A stretch of 64,000 nt of DNA from Hymenobacter sp. DG01 (lineage in GTDB: Bacteria > Bacteroidota > Bacteroidia > Cytophagales > Hymenobacteraceae): positions 558,001 through 622,000 of the forward strand of contig NZ_CP040936.1 of the NCBI RefSeq assembly GCF_006352025.1. Direction: 5' to 3'. The notes under the pieces were generated by a model. That model was given only the letters and a program-made list of their open reading frames with translations. It made no database searches and had not been told where the DNA came from. Positions 62,124 to 64,000 of this stretch are shown here, piece after piece; the first letter of the stretch is position 1, and the number at the start of each line of letters is the position of its first letter. The translations under genes and the position numbers were made by a program.

Positions 62124-64000
62124 TTACTGAATCACGATGCGCTGGGTGCTGGTTTTGTCGCCGGTGAAGCGCATCAGGTACACGCCGGGCTTCAGCTTGT
62201 CGCTGTGGATGTTGAGCAGGGTTTGCTTGCCCACGCTCACCTGCGAAAGTACCCGGCCCATCAGGTCCACTACTTCAATGCTTTTTACGTGCAGTGGGTT
62301 GGTGCCCAGCTTCACGGTGAGCTTATCGTGGGCCGGATTGGGGAACACATCAATGCCGATGCCGGCCAGGCTGCTGGCGTTTGAGCTAACGGTGCAGTTC
62401 ATAGCCGTTCCGCCCAGGCCGCTGATAGAAGCCATGGAGGTAGCCAGCACCATCTTATCCAGCTGGGCCCCACCACCGGTGTTGTAGGCAATAGTCAGAG
62501 TGTGGGGGCCTGCGGGCAGTACCATGTCTCTGAGCTTGGTCCAGCCCCAGCCGCCGCCGGCATTCACCTCTTTCACGCTCACGTCATCAATGTAATACGT
62601 GTTGGCTACCTGGCCCATGTCGAACAGGAAGGTGGTAGAAGCTATGGAAGCCGTGATGGTCCAGGAAACCTGCTTCCACTCCGTGTCAATGGTCTGATCG
62701 GCCTGGTACTGGGCGCCCGAAGGACCCGTGGACAGGCGGATGGAGCCCCCGGCCGCGGCCGCTTTTACCCAGTAGGAAATGGTGTACTGCTTGCCTACGG
62801 TAGTAGGGAAGGCGGCGCTGGTTACTTGCACTCGCCACTGGTTGCCGGGCTGGGCGGTGGGGTTCACCACTTTCATAGAGCCGGTGCCGCTGTGAGCCTC
62901 CGTGGCTACGGTATTGGCCGTGATGGTCGCGCCCGTCGTGTTCAGGGTCGTCCAGCCGGTCAGGCCGTTCTCGAAACCGCCGTTGGATACCAGCTGGCTG
63001 CCTACCGACTGGAAGGCCTCATTATCCACTTTGAGCCAGTAGCCATACTCCTCGCCGGCCGGCACGTTCTGGCGCGCCACCAGATTGTAGGTAGCCGCGC
63101 TGTCGATCAAGAAGGGTATGGTCAGGTAGGAAATGGCGCCAGTAGGGGCAGTGGTGGGGCTGGTCAGGCCGTTTTTCACCCGCACGTACTTGCCACCCGA
63201 AGCGTCAGCATTCGACACCACCTCCCAGTTGGAGCCCACGGCGGCGCATTCGGCTTCCATCCAGAGGCGCTTTCCCAAGGGCTCAGCCGGCAGCACGGCG
63301 TTGTTGGTACCCCACCACTTATACCAGCGCTGGTAATCCAGGGCGGGGTAGGGGTGGGTGGTGATGTTGGTGTTTACGCTGGTGTTACCCAGCAGGAATT
63401 TGTCCACGAAGGCCTCGATGGCCGGGCGCTGGGTGGTAGGAATGGCGCAGTGGTTGTGGCCGCCGTCGATGTAGAAGCCGAACCGGTCGCCGATGCCGAA
63501 GGTCTTCCACACCTCGTGCGCGGCCCTGGCCGATACGTAAGCCGCCGGGTTAGCCAGCCACTCAAAATCGGTGTTGCCGGTTACCAGCAGCGCGCGGGGC
63601 GCAATCATGGCCATCAGCTCGTGGTGGTCGTGGGGCAGCTTGTTTACGTTGGTGTTCTCAAACCGCTTCATGTCGTCCTTAAACCAGCGGTAATCGGTAG
63701 CACCCAGCTTTTCTACGGCGCCCAGCGTTTCGGAAACGCGCCAGGCCGGCGCCCCGCCCCCGCCCGACTCCTGGGCGATGGTAAGAGCAATCCGCTCATC
63801 AAGCGCCCCGGAGAACAGGGCCATTTTGCCGGCGTAGGAGCAGCCCGTTACGCCAATGTGCTTCAGGTCAACGGGCAGCTGAGACTGCACCAGCTCCAGG
63901 CCGTCTATGATGCGGCTCACGCCCCAGGCCCAGGCGCTGTACTGGCCCGAGTTGTCGAGGTTCTGCTCGGGGTAGAGCTTATAGTAAGGGTCCGTTATCA
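62124..64000 (-). CDS. CE15 glucuronoyl esterase-like protein with CBMs and T9SS tail (5' end outside window)
   Basis: Partial: the frame is open to the window edge, and reads YSAWAWGVSRIIDGLE before the first internal start at 63920. Numbering from 63920: the esterase has nucleophile Ser28 in GCSYAGK, Glu51 in QESGGGG and His157 in GGHNHC (families of 4-O-methyl-glucuronoyl esterases that cut lignin-xylan ester links). A CBM6/35-like module starts at about 219 (LWMEAECAAVG) and ends at about 495, but a CBM4/9-like module (309-456, NGGFENGLTGW to YYIDDVSVKE) seems inserted in it. The last ~75 residues (VFPNPAHDKLTV, GVYLMRF) are a type A type IX secretion signal. Confidence 0.9.
   Translation of the reverse strand, partial: ITDPYYKLYPEQNLDNSGQYSAWAWGVSRIIDGLELVQSQLPVDLKHIGVTGCSYAGKMALFSGALDERIALTIAQESGGGGAPAWRVSETLGAVEKLGATDYRWFKDDMKRFENTNVNKLPHDHHELMAMIAPRALLVTGNTDFEWLANPAAYVSARAAHEVWKTFGIGDRFGFYIDGGHNHCAIPTTQRPAIEAFVDKFLLGNTSVNTNITTHPYPALDYQRWYKWWGTNNAVLPAEPLGKRLWMEAECAAVGSNWEVVSNADASGGKYVRVKNGLTSPTTAPTGAISYLTIPFLIDSAATYNLVARQNVPAGEEYGYWLKVDNEAFQSVGSQLVSNGGFENGLTGWTTLNTTGATITANTVATEAHSGTGSMKVVNPTAQPGNQWRVQVTSAAFPTTVGKQYTISYWVKAAAAGGSIRLSTGPSGAQYQADQTIDTEWKQVSWTITASIASTTFLFDMGQVANTYYIDDVSVKEVNAGGGWGWTKLRDMVLPAGPHTLTIAYNTGGGAQLDKMVLATSMASISGLGGTAMNCTVSSNASSLAGIGIDVFPNPAHDKLTVKLGTNPLHVKSIEVVDLMGRVLSQVSVGKQTLLNIHSDKLKPGVYLMRFTGDKTSTQRIVIQ

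Overview
The window looks like chromosome of a GC-rich member of the Bacteroidota, most likely Hymenobacter or a close relative in the Hymenobacteraceae. This is inferred from the gene content (AsnA, DinB and WYL proteins, CheB-CheR hybrids, a CE15 esterase with a type IX secretion tail), from -7 promoter elements of the TAnnTTTG kind, and from intergenic hairpin repeats. No rRNA, tRNA, CRISPR array, transposase or phage module was found.

Layout. 1-4.9 kb: phenylacetate catabolism on the minus strand (paaK, a TetR regulator, paaE, a small lipoprotein, paaA), with two matching palindromic operators. 5-9.8 kb: an SDR dehydrogenase, a GH63-like glucosidase and a PD-(D/E)XK nuclease. 10.1-11.5 kb: asnA, preceded by what reads as a complete transcription attenuator: a 29-residue leader peptide with seven Asn codons, mutually exclusive hairpins and an intrinsic terminator. 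11.6-16.1 kb: an amine oxidase, an orphan small protein, an SDR, DinB and a frameshifted WYL regulator. 16.2-26.6 kb: a sensory block (PAS histidine kinase, CheB-CheR-PAS hybrid, twice-frameshifted CheB, DUF3140 protein, second PAS kinase) without receptors, CheA, CheW or motility genes. 26.8-46.5 kb: mainly housekeeping and stress genes (M61 and M28 peptidases, USP, ThuA, RtcB, SelO, an LRR-kinase, MsrB, lipase maturation factor, short UvrA, methyltransferase). 46.5-55.3 kb: SulP transporter, SDR, a PAS kinase with its response regulator, a STAS protein, two small unknowns, and an RsbQ-like hydrolase translationally coupled to a PAS kinase. 55.4-56.6 kb: an overlapping pair, a GntA-type (YqcI/YcgG) hydroxylase and a DUF1989 protein. 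57-64 kb: a frameshifted hydrolase, a Tat-dependent amine oxidase, an OmpA-like protein and, running off the right edge, a CE15 esterase in which one carbohydrate-binding module appears inserted inside another.

The strongest lead is the asnA attenuator, because codon content, antiterminator, terminator and gene identity all agree. Next are the GntA/DUF1989 operon, the RsbQ-like/PAS-kinase pair, and two paralogous orphan proteins (13.1 and 30.0 kb) that share a long upstream DNA motif. Three genes carry frameshifts (four single-base indels, one in a C9 tract), so sequencing error must be excluded before they are called pseudogenes.
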